Assembly: GCA_002236755.2 (NCBI GenBank)
Contig: NBZP02000013.1
Coordinates: 310,001 to 374,000, forward strand
Origin: Dothistroma septosporum
Lineage: Eukaryota; Ascomycota; Dothideomycetes; Mycosphaerellales; Mycosphaerellaceae
Length of the DNA stretch: 64,000 bases
Direction of reading: 5' to 3'
Shown here: positions 10,297 to 22,158 of the stretch, piece by piece
Layout: each line of letters begins with the position of its first letter
Numbering within the stretch: the first letter of the stretch is position 1
The notes under the pieces: model-generated
What the model saw: the letters and a program-made list of their open reading frames with translations, nothing else
What the model was told of the DNA's origin: nothing
Databases searched by the model: none
Made by a program: the position numbers and the translations under genes

Positions 10297-12020
10297 TCAA
10301 TGCACCATACCCAACTTCGTATGCTTCTCCCATAGTGCCCAGTACTCCTCCCTAGACCTCGTCCTAAACATCTTACCCTTCCAAACCATCACAAGAAACA
10401 CAGCACACGCTGCCATACCCACAAATGCAGCACTGATGAAGCAGTCCTGAGTGCCCAGTCCATCCAGCCAAGGCGTTATACCATAACCTATGGCGAAGCT
10501 CATAGTGTTACGGATGATGATTACAGTCGTCATACCGTCGCCACTGATTGCAGGGTAGCTGTCGACCAGATAGTTGACACTCAGCGTGATGCCGCAGGTA
10601 TTGCAAAAGGCCGTGCCGCACATCGCAACAATGAGGCCGAACCAATGAATGTGGTGCGCCGCGCCCACACCCCAGAGAATCAACGACGCCGGGAGGACAA
10701 CGAGGCAGATGATGAAGGCCCAGAGGCGCTGTTCAGGTTCGTAGATGCTGTTGTACATTAGTAGATGTTACATCAAGCCAATGGAATTGGTACTCACCCG
10801 CGGTTCCGTCTTGCCAGCTTGATGGCCATCCAGTCGCTCAAATACCCAGTATACACGCTAGCAGCGATCACACCCACGATGCAAGCCAAGTAGCTAAGAC
10901 CGACCATACCACTGGAGAAGTTGTATGGAGTGCCGCCCAGAATGATTGAGGCAGTAGCATTCAGAACATTGAACCATATCAGGTAGCTTCCGTACGAAAA
11001 GCCAGCGTAGAAAATGACAGGCCAGGAGAGGAAGCGCAGTGAGAGCATAGCGCGATGAGGCATTCGTTGAGGGCGGGGTTTATCTCTTAGACTTAGTTTC
11101 TGGAGGTATGACTTTCGTGGATATGTCACAATGCCTGCTTCGGAGTCTGCTGGGCTGGCTCTATCGGCGGTGGACGGTTCCTTTTCGAGCACCTTCTCTG
11201 TAGCTACAAGGTTGATGGGAGCAGCTGTCTGCGATGCAGAAATTGTTTCGGTCGACTTCATTGTCCCAGTCGAGTGTCGGTCGTAATTGGTCTCCTCCAA
11301 AAAGAAGAACAAGAACACAAAGGCGATGCCACAGAAGATAGCTGGCCAGAAGAAAACCCATTTGTATCCTTGCCCATCGTTGATGAAGCCACAGATGACC
11401 GGCGCGAAGTAGTTGCTCCCGGCAAGTACGAAGGCGTAGACACCCATGTATGTCCCTCGCTCGTGGCTGAAGAATACGTCCGCGACGCTGGTCTCCGGAA
11501 GGGCCTCGATAGGAGCGAGGAAGAAGCCTAGCAGGACACATCGCGCAATCCATTGGCTGTTGCCCTTGGCGAAAGGACCCCATACTGTCATTGACGTGGT
11601 TACCGCAGTCGAAATTAGGTATGTCGGTCTCTTGCCGTATTGAAGTGCAAAAGGTTGCCAGAAAAGCAGACCCCAGCCGCATAGGAGAAACATGTATCCA
11701 GTACCAGCATTGAGGTCCGCGACTGTCAGATCAGTAGCTTCAGACAAAGGTACTAGCACGGAGTACGTGTTTGCGCTGGCGATGCCGTTGATAAATGTGT
11801 AGACACACATGCAAATCAAGCTCAGCAACTTTCTACGGCTGGACCAATTCAGTGGATCATCCGGATCTTCGCTTGGTGTAGGCACAAGGACGATATCTTG
11901 ATGAGCATTGGCGTGTTTCGAGGCAATTGTGTGGTCGAGATCGACCAGATGAAAAGTCCCTGGAACAGCATCGATTTCGTGGGTGGTGTCCGACGTTTCC
12001 ATATTCACTGCTTGCTCCAT
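10297..12020 (-). CDS. MFS transporter, DHA1 / HOL1-like
   Basis: Two exons, 12020-10798 and 10747-10297, separated by a 50-nt GTGAGT...CAG intron with a CTACTAAT branch point; 557 residues. The cytosolic N-terminus contains SEDPDDPLNWS at 50-60, the signature preceding TM1 in fungal DHA1-family drug/polyamine antiporters such as Hol1. Six N-terminal membrane helices are followed by a hydrophilic loop with EETNYDRHS, then a second six-helix bundle ending near FLVMVWKGK. The family moves cations, polyamines or drugs across the plasma membrane by proton coupling; this substrate cannot be read from sequence. The next gene on the same strand is an amino-acid transporter. Confidence 0.92.
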
Positions 12021-12712
12021 CGCTCTAGCATAGTGTCAAATCTACGATATGTGCGTCTTTAAGAATATGTAACCATCACCGACACGTTGAAGAGGACCGT
12101 CTCACCTGCCGACTTACCCATGCTCATTGACCACACTTTGTTGTGGCACGGCTGTGTCGTGATAAGCGGCCAACTTCGTTGTGCTTCTGTACTCGTGGCA
12201 CATTCATTGGATTGGACATCCTCAGTTCCTGTGCTGGCCGCCGGCGAAGCTGTGCTCCACTTCCCTGGCAATCTTTCCCGATCAAACTGATAAGCCATCC
12301 TCGATAAAGAAGCTTATCACTGACCTGCATGTAGCTCCAAGCCGAGCTTCATGTCGGCTGAAGGTGGCTTGAGAAGCGGAGAGAGAAGGCGTGTGATTAA
12401 GAGGAATGTGTCGTTGCGTTGAATGTGGCGTGAGCGTAAGCGCGATTGCTGCACGTGGTGCGCTCTTGCTAAAGTGGAATTAGGGCGTCGTTCGCGTGCG
12501 GCCAACAGGTACCTTCGATACCTGCTTGACCAAGTAGCCCTTCATGCAATAGAATCGAGGGAGCCGCTCGGAATCAAAGACATCAAACGATGCTCGGCAA
12601 AGTGTCCTGCCGATGGTTGAATTTTTTGGAGGGAGATGGTGCACAGTAGTGAATGGTATTGGTCAAGCTATTAGTGTCAATACAGGTACAGTAAAGGCAA
12701 AGCAATGCTGTG
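12021..12712. other. Intergenic region between two transporter genes
   Basis: No frame with a recognisable product. It should hold the MFS promoter (right of 12020) and the 3' flank of the amino-acid transporter. Nothing else stands out. Confidence 0.55.
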
Positions 12713-14196
12713 CTATGAAGAGTTGTCAGCGCAGCTCCAGCTTGCCCCTTTACCTGTATCATCGTGTATCGCTTTGCCAGTAGCGTACAGTCCAACGCCG
12801 CAGATGACTCCGCCGAGCAGGAAGATGAAGCTGTTCAAAACGAACAAGCACGTTTTCTTCCAGTTCGAGAACCATTTGCCGTAGTTCATGAATAGCCAGA
12901 AGACACCTGTCGCGGTCAGTCGTTGAGTCTACGAATCGTGTCAAAATTGAATATACCGGCAATACCATAGGTGAACCAGGAGACGAAGAGGGCCACGATC
13001 AGCGAGTTGAGGTCATTGAACACAGGTATGCTCTCGGCAATGACCCAAGCGATGATCCAGAGTATGGCGATGATAGCAGTCCAAGATCCTACTCCCGTCC
13101 AGGTCTTCTCGTGAATATGTTTTGAACCTCTAAATATGCGAAGGTATATCTGCTTTGCTGCAACATTTGCGTAGATGACTCCAGCGATCACAATCTATCG
13201 AGATATCAGCATCACGCTTGATCATCTTGACCACTTCAACTTACAGTAGGCAGCGCAATGCCGTATGCCACCTTCTTGACCACAGGTCCTGCGGATCCCA
13301 AAGCTGGCGATACGACATCTGCACCGACGTAGACATAGATGACTACAGCCGCGATCAGGTACAGACTGATGGCTGCAGATTGTAATCCCGCCAGCGCTTT
13401 CGGAAATTCCTCCGGTTTCTGCATCTCTGCGATGAAGCTGAAGAATGCCATGTGTCCGGCGTAGGCGAAGCAGATGTTCATGGCAGAGTTGAATCCTGTC
13501 GCAAAGCTAGGCGATTTCGTAGCCTCTACAACGCCTCCAGCTGGCTTCTGAACACCGACCGCAATAACAGTGATGAACACTGCTCCGACGATGGAGATGA
13601 ACGATGCGATTGACATGTAGGACACATTCTTGAGCGTTCTCGGAAGTGACAGAACGAAGAAGACCACCAATCCGATGACGCCCCAGACAATGGTGCAAGT
13701 GGCGTGTCCAGTGATGGTATTCCAGGCGATCGTAAACGTCAAAAGATGGCTGCCGAGAACGAAGATCAGGAGAATAATCTGGGGCCACATTGCTGATTAG
13801 TCCATACTTTCACATGCCAAACACGATCACAAGTACCTGTGCAGTACCAATGAGCTCCCTACCGAATGCTCCCATCAGCACTTCTCCAGCATCAGCCATG
13901 TTTGCCACATGTGGAAACGCCTGCTTGAATTGTCCAAACACAAATCCTGTGTAGCTTGCGATCATGCCCAGGATGACCAGTAGAATGACTCCAGGTACCA
14001 GCCCGATTGTGGCCATCACAGATGGCAGGGACAGGATGCCCAGAGATATAGTTTCCGCAATCATCAAGAGTGAGCATTGCCACCAGGTCAGCGTCCGGTA
14101 CTTGACTTCAGCATTCGTCTCGTCTCCGAAGGGATCGCTGATTGGGTCATATCTACTCCCATCCCGTTCTGGTGATTCCGTGTCCTTGTCGAGCAT
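12713..14196 (-). CDS. Amino acid transporter, AAAP family (Aa_trans)
   Basis: Four exons: 14196-13837, 13778-13245, 13194-12957 and 12906-12713, with introns of 58, 50, 50 and 50 nt; phases agree and give 441 residues. The N-terminus has the DPFGDE(T/E)xAEVKYRTL segment at 21-36 seen in fungal AAAP permeases, then TWWQCSLLMIAETISLGILSLPS of the first helix. Eleven hydrophobic helices are visible, including GFNSAMNICFAYAGHMAFFSFIAEM. The C-terminus is WSCADNSS, typical of this branch. Predicted neutral amino-acid uptake or vacuolar exchange; location not resolvable. It follows the MFS gene in the same direction. Confidence 0.92.
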
Positions 14197-15427
14197 CTTG
14201 GCTTCTACCTCCCTTGAAGGACTATGGCTATTGTCGGATGTTGCTGTTGCAGTCCGGTCAAAGACGAACAGTCCACGAAACTCAGAGGCAACAACGACAT
14301 TTGTTCGCCTGGGCGACTCTCACCATGCCGACGTCGCTCATCATTTACGGTCAGCATATATCTGTTACGTCACCTTTTGTTCAACGTTTTCTGTGAAAGT
14401 ATGCTTGTACCGAAGTTCAACACTGGCTCCATAAATATCTTGGCGGGCACCGTGATGACACCGGTTGAAGCTGCGACATAAAATTTCGTTTGTAGGCGCT
14501 GTGCAAGCACAAACGCAGCATTGCCACGCACAATGAGTGACCGAAAGGCAGGTCTTCCCATGTGCATATGCCGAATTCGCTGTTGACCCTCGGCATCCTC
14601 GCGGAATGTTCTGCTTGCGGTCGCCACCGACCTCGCCCGCGACAGCTGTAATACCGCTGTAGGGGTGAATCCGAGCACCGGGTACACCTTGGGGGGAGAT
14701 GGAGGTACAGCGAGTGGGACAAGGCATAGTATGTGTTATCAGCACAAACTTCACAGCAACGCTGGCCCGGCATTGATGGTACCGGAGGTTCCGCGGCAGT
14801 CTGCAGGTCTTGTCAGCAGTACTGTGATAGGTAACCCATAGCATACCAGGACTAACGGCTCCCATAACATGGAGAAATGGAGCTCGCCGTCAGAGCTCGT
14901 CAGGCTGTGCATTCTGCCGACCGATCAGCTGGCCACATCGTGCCCGCGCGGGACAAGAATCGTGGTGGCCGCCGGCAAGGTAGAGGCGGCATCATGAGAG
15001 TTGATGTCATTGCTTGATCCAAGAACCAATCAAGACAAATATGTCGGAAATGGCAGTGCAGAAGAAGAGGATGAATCACGATCAGGTTGGGTAATTCTGT
15101 TGATGAGCAGCAATGACTTGGCGTCCGGATCACCTCGGCGCAGGCTTCCAGGAGCACAGCAGGAAGCAGCAGACACGAAAGGGAGGCGCAGGACCTTACC
15201 ATGACTTTCACATCTTCATGTTCCCGAATGACATCTTGAACCTACAAGAAATACACGAATTGCGCCACTGATGGCCTTGAGTGTTCGACGAAGAAAAGCC
15301 CCCATATTGATTGAGAGTAAGTCATGAAGCACGTTACCAAAACGCACGCCTGCCTTGCCCGGCACCTGGTATCGCGCAGCTCTGGGGCATACACTAACGC
15401 CTTCATTCAGTCGGCTCAAAATCAGAA
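14197..15427. other. Stretch without a recognised gene
   Basis: Many short overlapping frames. On the minus strand near 15190-15340, fragments such as RRTLKAISGAIRVFL and VQDVIREHEDVKVMV look protein-like and are separated by a possible splice. They could be leftovers of a gene, but no domain was recognised and no continuous model could be built. Confidence 0.4.
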
Positions 15428-16573
15428 TCAGAATCTGCCACCGTGCAAGAACGACCTCGGCCTGTCCTGCTTCGCTTCCATCATTATCGATTGCCGGGAT
15501 ACAGCGAAATTGCCCTGCGCCATCATCGACTTGTACTCCATAAGCTCGGCGTTCTGCTGCTCCCAAAGCTTTTCATGCTCTGCAGCCTCGACCCTGCCCT
15601 TCTTTCGCTGGGAAATACATAAGAACATCCATGCCAATACGGCGATCAGAACTCCACCAATGACACCAACTGCGATACCGATTTTGGCGCCAATCGAGAG
15701 ACCTTGCCAATCCTTTTCTGCACTTTGCACAGTCGTCAGCTTGTTGATGTGCTTGTAGGCTTCCGACTCTCCGTCCTTGATCTGTATGCTGCTCCAAAGA
15801 CCACTGTGGTCGCCGTAGCTGTACGAACTGGAGTTGGTTGTGCCATCGGTAACCTTGATGCTTTTGACATTCATGACAAAAGGAGCATCCTTGAAGTCAG
15901 CTTTACCGCCTGCCCACTGAACAGTACCTTCACTCTTAGAGCAGCCACCACACCACAGACCGAACTGGATGCGACATGGTGTCTGCGGGTAGAGACCGGG
16001 GTCGAGGTATGATTGTTCTCTCACGACATTGCCGTTCAGCATCCACTGGAGCTTCTCTTGCGACCAGACGATGGTGTAGTTGTGGTAGTCATCTTGGGCG
16101 CCATCGAGGGCTGGATACTCGGAGTTTATCTGGGTTGTGTTGCCCCAGCCGTAGTAGTTGTTTTCAACAGTCGACAAATTGCCGCCCATTATCTCCCAGT
16201 CGATTTCATCCAGATCGTCAGAGAGCAAGATCACAGTGGAGATGATACCAGTGCCAGAAGCGGCCTTCATCATGATCTCGACGGTCCCCCAGAAGATGTA
16301 AAAGTTCGACTTGACGGTGACAGAGTCGCCCTCTCCATCAATCGCCAAAGCCGCGCCATTCTGATCGTCGAAACTAATGAGCTGCGCGCCTGCAGTCACG
16401 TTCCAGTAATTGATGTCGAACTGGCTGACAGATTTATTGTAGACATCGTAGAATGTCGTGCCGAGCGCTGGGTCGTCCGCGCACGTCGAGTTGAGAGGAT
16501 TGCAGTCTGTAGATGTCTGCGCAGCGACCCTGAGGGCCGAAATCGCCAATGGAAGGATCAGGAATCGAGACAT
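15428..16573 (-). CDS. Crh-type cell wall transglycosylase (GH16)
   Basis: Single exon, 381 residues, starting at ATG 16573 with a signal peptide (cut near AQT, residue 19-20). The GH16 catalytic motif DEIDWE is at 122-127, with E123 and E127 as expected nucleophile and acid/base. The CNPLNSTC segment precedes the domain and FGLWCGGC follows it, both usual in Crh1/Utr2 proteins that link chitin to beta-glucan in the wall. Instead of a GPI signal, the protein has a membrane helix at about 297-320 followed by SQRKKGR and a 60-residue cytosolic tail, typical of the membrane-anchored filamentous-fungal Crh subgroup. The frame is open 114 codons upstream of this ATG, but that part lacks protein character. 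Confidence 0.93.
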   Translation of the reverse strand: MSRFLILPLAISALRVAAQTSTDCNPLNSTCADDPALGTTFYDVYNKSVSQFDINYWNVTAGAQLISFDDQNGAALAIDGEGDSVTVKSNFYIFWGTVEIMMKAASGTGIISTVILLSDDLDEIDWEIMGGNLSTVENNYYGWGNTTQINSEYPALDGAQDDYHNYTIVWSQEKLQWMLNGNVVREQSYLDPGLYPQTPCRIQFGLWCGGCSKSEGTVQWAGGKADFKDAPFVMNVKSIKVTDGTTNSSSYSYGDHSGLWSSIQIKDGESEAYKHINKLTTVQSAEKDWQGLSIGAKIGIAVGVIGGVLIAVLAWMFLCISQRKKGRVEAAEHEKLWEQQNAELMEYKSMMAQGNFAVSRQSIMMEAKQDRPRSFLHGGRF

Positions 16574-18073
16574 GGCTGTTCCTTGCAGTGTTGGTGGCGC
16601 GTTCCGGATGGTATGAAACAAGTGCTTATCTAGACTTCGATGGTTGACTTGGTTGCAGTGCCGGCCTGCGGACACTGCGATATGTGTACTGTAAAGAGTG
16701 ACTATGCTTGTAAAGACCGATTGGAGGTAGGAATCGTCGCAAGAGGAGACGTCGAGGTCGTGATGAGGTGAAGATGTCGCACAAATCCATCCTCTGGCGC
16801 GAGGTGTTGACCCCTGGATTCGACTTCGAACGATGCGATAAGGATCAACGGTTGGCTCACTTCTTAGCGCGGCCAATCTCGTACCTGCATGGATGACGCG
16901 CAAGCGCTTCTGCACAAAACACCCTCGGACGCCCTCCTCCAGACGCGACTGAATTCCATCGTCTGAAGCATCTTATGCACAGGAATCTTCACCACCAACA
17001 CAGCATGCCATGGGCTCGTCCCGGAGAGCGACACTGGCGACGATGAGTTCGGTCATGTTCATCACGCTATGCATTACTCCCCATGCAGGTATGGGACATA
17101 TGCTTCATTCAACGGTAAGAGCAAAGAGCCTTGTACTATCTGGTCGATCAAGAAAGAAGAAACGCAACTCACGCCTGCGGAGTGTAATCTTCTGACAGAT
17201 AGCCACGTCGAATGCTCTCTATTTTCTCGTCTCCTACTCTGCACAGCAACAATTCAAGCTGCTTTGCTTGTATTCGGCAGATTCTGAACATCTTGCACTG
17301 AATTGAGCAGGCTCTCGACTGTCATTTCATCACGGATCAGACCTGCGGCTACCACGTACATTTGGCACATAGGTAAGAGGGCTTTCTCCATTGACCTTGC
17401 TAAGCGAGTCCATCAGATCTCCCTTGCCCACGAGCGTGGCATCGACTCCGTCCGCGCAAGCGGCCGTGTGACAGCGCATACATGAAGGAGGCGCGACGTC
17501 CCTACAATACATTCTAACGTCCATAACATACACCTCTATCCTCGCTGCGATACATTCGACGACGATCCTCCAAACACTAACACCAAATGCTCCGAGAGGC
17601 TTCATTCCCTTCTACTACGGCATCAACCTCTTCACACGCCAAAACCCCTTCTCCAAAGTGCCATGTTCACGATCGAATCATGTTCATCTGCGTCAACGCA
17701 AGCCGTCTCGTACTGGATTACTCCATTGACTTCCCAGCCGTAGCGCGCAGTATCTGATTCTAGCAAGTGGCAAGACCGTATGATGTGACGGTGAATACGC
17801 TCGCCGTCGACAAAGTTAGATATGCTGTCGTTGCTGCGGTCAGGGGCGAGGCGATGCGGTATCAAGAGGAATTCGACAAGGGGCAGGAGTGATTCCACAG
17901 GGAGGCCAAGCAGATGGAGTCATCATAGAGGGCTAACTCAGAAGAATTTTTCAAGAATTGAGTGAGTGAGGAAGATGCCTGAACAAAAGAGCCTTGTTTC
18001 GCGAGCTGGTGTCATATGTACAAGTTGCACGACGGCGCTCGCCCTTGCTCTCACGAAAGTGGAGATTTGCTGT
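16574..18073. other. Stretch without a recognised gene
   Basis: No convincing gene. Around 17600-17890 the plus strand reads protein-like pieces (PFYYGINLFTRQNPFSKV, then PYDVTVNTLAVDKVRYAVV) broken by stops. A minus-strand frame at 17632-17898 overlaps them. This may be another relic, but evidence is too thin to call. Confidence 0.4.
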
Positions 18074-19301
18074 CTATTGGTCGTCAAGAACATGCAGATA
18101 CTTCTTCTCTTCCCGCTTCTCCTTCTCCGTCATGGGTGGCAGGTCGTAGTAAGATGAGCTGCGATATCCTTGCTATAAAGCTCATCAGTCTCGAAATCAC
18201 ACGTTCGCAATGTTCCTGACTTACCAAGTACTTGTATGTGAAGTTCGCAATGTCACCCGGCTCAATGTCAAGATCCTTGAAAGTCTTGGCGTTCTTGTCG
18301 ATGAACTGGTCCATAAATTCCCTCTCCACCTCATCGGCGCTACCTACCGACCACCACAACGCTCTGTTTAAGATTCCCATGGCGAACTTCAAGATAGGCT
18401 TTGGTACATTGATGTGCCGTCTCTTGTGGAAGATTTCCCTGTCAACCAACTCCGAAATCTCGGCCATGGTGTACTGCTTTGGTCCGAAAAGCTCAAAGGT
18501 CTGTCCGGCAGTGCGATCATCCAGACCAATCGCCTCGAGCGCCTTTCCAACGTCAATAGAGTGCACTGGCCAAAGACGTTCCTGCATGCCGTTCGCGGTC
18601 AAGATGTTGGTGGCTTTCGCGAGTCGATGGAGTAGGCGATCCTCAAAGCCGAAGAGTGGCGCAGGTCGCACGATCGTGGTTTCTGGGAAGATCTCGCGCG
18701 CGACCTGCTCACCCTGCCACTTTGTCCTAAAGAACTCTGAAGGCGACTCGGGATGGACGGAGTGTGAAGAAACGTGAATGAAGCGGTCGCAGTCGTACTT
18801 GGCGACGGCATTGGCTATCCTCCTTGTTCCCTCAACGTGCACGTCTTCAAGATCGAAGTTTTTGGTTGGGTAGTCGCGACCGACCAGATTGTAGACGATG
18901 TCAGAGTGTCGCACAGACTCCTCGATGGAAGCTGTATTGCGCAGGTCGTATTCGATGAAGACCACACGACCGAGATCGCCGGTAACCTTCAAATGTCTCT
19001 TTGCCATCTCTTCTCTGTATGGTATGACGACAGTGCATCCCGCCTTTGCCATGCGGTTCACAATGTAGCGTCCCAGCTGTCCCGTTGCTCCGAAGACCGT
19101 CACACAATGACCACCCAGACTGCTGCGACCGCCGGCTACTCGAATGATCGGCTTTCCAGTACGCGTGATGGCGATATCTGACAGGTTTCGGCGGCATTGC
19201 GAGGAGAGGTGTGTCGATCTGGTGATGCTGGTTGCGAGGGAGGTCGAGGGGCGGCAGAGCTGGCGCTGGAGAGCCATCGCGCTCGTTGGAAGGCCGGCCA
19301 T
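18074..19301 (-). CDS. NDUFA9: NADH:ubiquinone oxidoreductase 39/40-kDa subunit (complex I)
   Basis: Two exons, 19301-18225 and 18172-18074, joined over a 52-nt GTAAGT...TATAG intron, give 391 residues. The N-terminus is basic and Ser/Thr-rich, as a mitochondrial presequence. GATGQLG at 71-77 is the SDR-type nucleotide-binding loop, followed by AGCTVVIPYR and DIVYNLVGRDYPTKNF, typical of this atypical-SDR accessory subunit that holds NADPH at the complex I matrix arm. The second exon supplies the tail GYRSSSYYDLPPMTEKEKREE and ends HVLDDQ; reading through the intron instead would destroy this conserved end. Divergent from RPN9, with only 305 bases between start codons. Confidence 0.95.
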
Positions 19302-19606
19302 GGCCACGGAGCGGAGATTCGGAGTGGTCTGAGTAAGTTGTCAGGCAATGCCTACTCCATCTACGTGTACGGAGGATTGGAGGTGGTCGTGGTAAGGTCG
19401 GATCGTGGGCGTCTCATTCGTCGGCTGCTGCCGAAAGCTTGGTGAGCCGCATCACGTCGTGCCTGCCTCGCTGGTGATCAACTCCGAACTGTTAAGCAAC
19501 CACAAAACACAAACAACATTACCGCTGTTATCTCCTTCGCTATATCACATCCAACGGATACCGTGATCGACTCAGCGACCATCACAACCCGATCATCACC
19601 GCCGTG
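19302..19606. promoter_or_regulatory. Bidirectional promoter between NDUFA9 and RPN9
   Basis: The start codons of two divergent, well-supported housekeeping genes are 305 bases apart, so both promoters and both leaders must lie here. The left half is G-rich and the right half CA-rich (ACCACAAAACACAAACAAC near 19500), a usual leader composition in ascomycetes. No canonical TATA or CCAAT box was seen. Shared regulation is inferred from position only. Confidence 0.7.
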
Positions 19607-20813
19607 ATGGCACACCCAACCAACGAGCAGATGCTCGACTTCCTCCAAGAACAGCGGGATTCAGCACCGGACGACCTCCAACACTACTTCATCAGCTTCG
19701 AGGACCACTGGGAGCGAAAGCTATGGCACGAACTCACCGATATCCTCGTCCACTTCTACTTCGAAGAGCAGAGCGCAAAGCAGCGGTTACCTCTATTCGA
19801 GAAGTTCGTCAAGAGCTTCGCAGACAAGATTAATCAGTTGAAGCTGGTGCGTATAGGACTGCAGACATCAAAGACGTGCAAGGGTATGAGCATACAGTCA
19901 TTGAGGATACATGAGTGGGTATTGATATTATGCAGACGACAACGAACGCCTGGCCTTCCTCTCGGCGTTGGCCACTCGCGTGGACAAGCCAGCATCACAA
20001 GACGCACACGTCTACGCTCTCACCTCAGTCGCAAACACTAGACTCAATCTCACACGGACCGCAGAAGTGCGAAAGGATCTCGACAAATGCGAAGCCATCC
20101 TCGATACCTTCGATTCTGTCGAGACCGAAGTCCACGCCAACTTCTACCGAACCAGCGCGCTCTACTACCAATCGCAGCACGACTTCGCAAAGTACTACCG
20201 CACCGCCCTGCTCTACCTCGCCTGCGTTGAGCTCAAAGACCAGCCTGAATCGGAGCGACACCGCATTGCATACGATCTGTCCATCGCAGCCCTCGTTAGC
20301 GAGAACATCTACAACTTCGGAGAACTTCTTCTCCATCCAATTCTCGACAGCCTCAACAAGACCGAACATTCATGGCTGCGCGATCTCCTCTTTGCATTCA
20401 ACCGTGGCGACCTCCAAGCATACAACATCCTCCAGCAGCATTTGGAGGCCAACTCTCTGCTGAAGGCGCATCAGCAATTCCTCTACCAGAAAATCTCTCT
20501 CTCTGCACTCACGCAGCTTGTCTTCTCCCGAGCACCACAAGATCGCAGCATGACATTCAACACGATCAGTCAAGAGACGAAGGTCAACCTCGATGAGATT
20601 GAGCACTTGATCATGAAGGCACTGAGCTTGGGACTACTTCGGGGAAGTATAGATCAGGTGGCGGAGGTGGCAAAGATAACATGGGTACAACCAAAGGTGT
20701 TGGACAAGGGCGGCATTGAGGCCATGCGCTCGAGACTGCGCGAGTGGGACGGCGGTGTCGAGCGACTGGGCAATTGGATCGAGGGAGTGGGACAGGACGT
20801 CTGGGCCTCGTAG
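19607..20813 (+). CDS. RPN9: 26S proteasome lid subunit Rpn9
   Basis: Two exons, 19607-19883 and 19936-20813, with a 52-nt GTATGA...CAG intron; 384 residues, matching Rpn9/PSMD13. The N-terminal helical repeats include HYFISFEDHWERKLWHELTD and FADKINQLKLVRIGL. The intron lies in the following helix (TCK|DDNERLAFLSALA). The PCI domain covers roughly 190-350, with KISLSALTQLVFSR and QETKVNLDEIEHLIMKALSLG in its winged-helix part. Rpn9 is a non-catalytic lid scaffold beside Rpn10. GTG precedes the ATG at 19607, which is the only sensible start. RPT3 of the same complex is encoded 11 kb away on the same strand. Confidence 0.96.
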
Positions 20814-21394
20814 TACCAGCTCAGAGGTCAAAGATACCATCGAGATGCAACGGTAGCGCCGCCCTTCGCTCGTGGTTAGCGCCCATTGAGGTCACCACGA
20901 ACGCCGCCCGAACCTACGCTCGACTATGCGAATGTGCACCAGGACGATTCCCGGCCGGCGGACGGGATATCGGGAAGCTCGTGACTTCCCACCTGATGCC
21001 ACGAGACCAAACACGCCTGACGATGGTGGATCGTGGCTATAGACGAGATGCTGAAGATTCGAAGCTTGAGGCAAACGGGAAAAGTGGGGACAGAGCTTGC
21101 AACCTTTGGACGTCGCTTCTATAGCTTAGACGTGCATCACGAAAATGTGACATCACAACCACGAATCATCGCTTTCTTGTGCACTTGTTCGCAATCTGTG
21201 AGGTGATGTTGACATAAGCAAATGCACATGCTAGGCAGCAGCGGTCACAACTGCCTAATCGGGAACCTGGCGTTGCCTGCGTGAATCTTCATCTACAAAG
21301 CTTCGTAATAAGAAAGCAATAGCAGACACTCCATTTCCAAGATCTACGGAACTGTGAGCACAGTCCGCCGCATCCACTCGACACTTTCTACAGC
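20814..21394. other. RPN9 3' flank and MOG1 upstream region
   Basis: No coding frame with recognisable content. The last hundred bases before 21395 are the probable MOG1 leader. Confidence 0.55.
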
Positions 21395-22029
21395 ATGGCT
21401 CAATCACAATCCAAACGAGTCGACCTCTTCGGTGGCGCAATTGTTGCAGAAATACCAAGCACATTTCAAGATGTCAGGCAAGTTCATCCAGCTAACCATC
21501 ATTCAGTATCAAAGCAATCCTTAACACCCTTGCTAGCACCATTCGCCAAGTGCCCGACAACCAAGAAGTCTATCTCGACTCTGAAGGTTTCACATCCATA
21601 ACCTTTGACATTCTTGAACGAGTCGAAAGGGAATCCGATGTCGAGGCTTTGAAGTTCCATCTAGCGGATGTCGTGGACGAGGACGCTGGACAGACCCGAT
21701 TGTATAGCTCTGGCACTGCGGTGTTGGCGAGCATGCCAGGCACGCCGGTATTGACATTACTCGCAACAAGCCCGCCTGGAGAGAAGCGGCGTGGCAGAGC
21801 GAATGAGCCAGAGTTTGTGGGGATTTTGATGGCGCTGATTCGACTGGAAGCGCAGAAGACTGATGTTGTGGTGACCGTGAATGTGCCGCACTTACCAGGG
21901 AGCTATGAGAAGGCGGGCTTGAGGGTGGAGGAAGGGAGGTATGGACCTCTTCTTGAAGCGGCGCAGGTGGTCAAGGATAAAGTTTTGGGAAGCTTCGAGG
22001 TGAGAGATTGGGGTCTATTCGTCGAGTAG
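21395..22029 (+). CDS. MOG1: Ran-binding nuclear import factor Mog1
   Basis: Two exons, 21395-21477 and 21537-22029, give 191 residues. The N-terminus has LFGGAIVAEIP and, across the splice, DVSTIRQVPDNQEVYLD, the diagnostic Mog1 segment that contacts Ran GTPase. SITFDILERV and the C-terminal WGLFVE also fit. Mog1 stimulates nucleotide release from Ran and supports nuclear protein import. The intron starts with GC rather than GT: the exon end and donor read AG|GCAAGT, and the acceptor is GCTAG with CTAAC and TTAAC upstream. Only this splice yields the conserved VSTIRQVPDN sequence; the unspliced frame stops. Confidence 0.93.
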
Positions 22030-22158
22030 AGTGGGAAACGCGCACTGAAGGCTGGCCAGCAGCCAGCACAAGAATCGTTCGTATTCAACGGTAAAGATTG
22101 TGTCACGACAAGAATGCAATCCACCTCATCCGACAGCCATCGATTCCTCATCTCATAT

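Noticed and set aside
16574..16915. N-terminal extension of the Crh protein by 114 codons
   Set aside because: The frame is open, but the segment lacks family similarity. A proper signal peptide starts at the internal ATG 16573.
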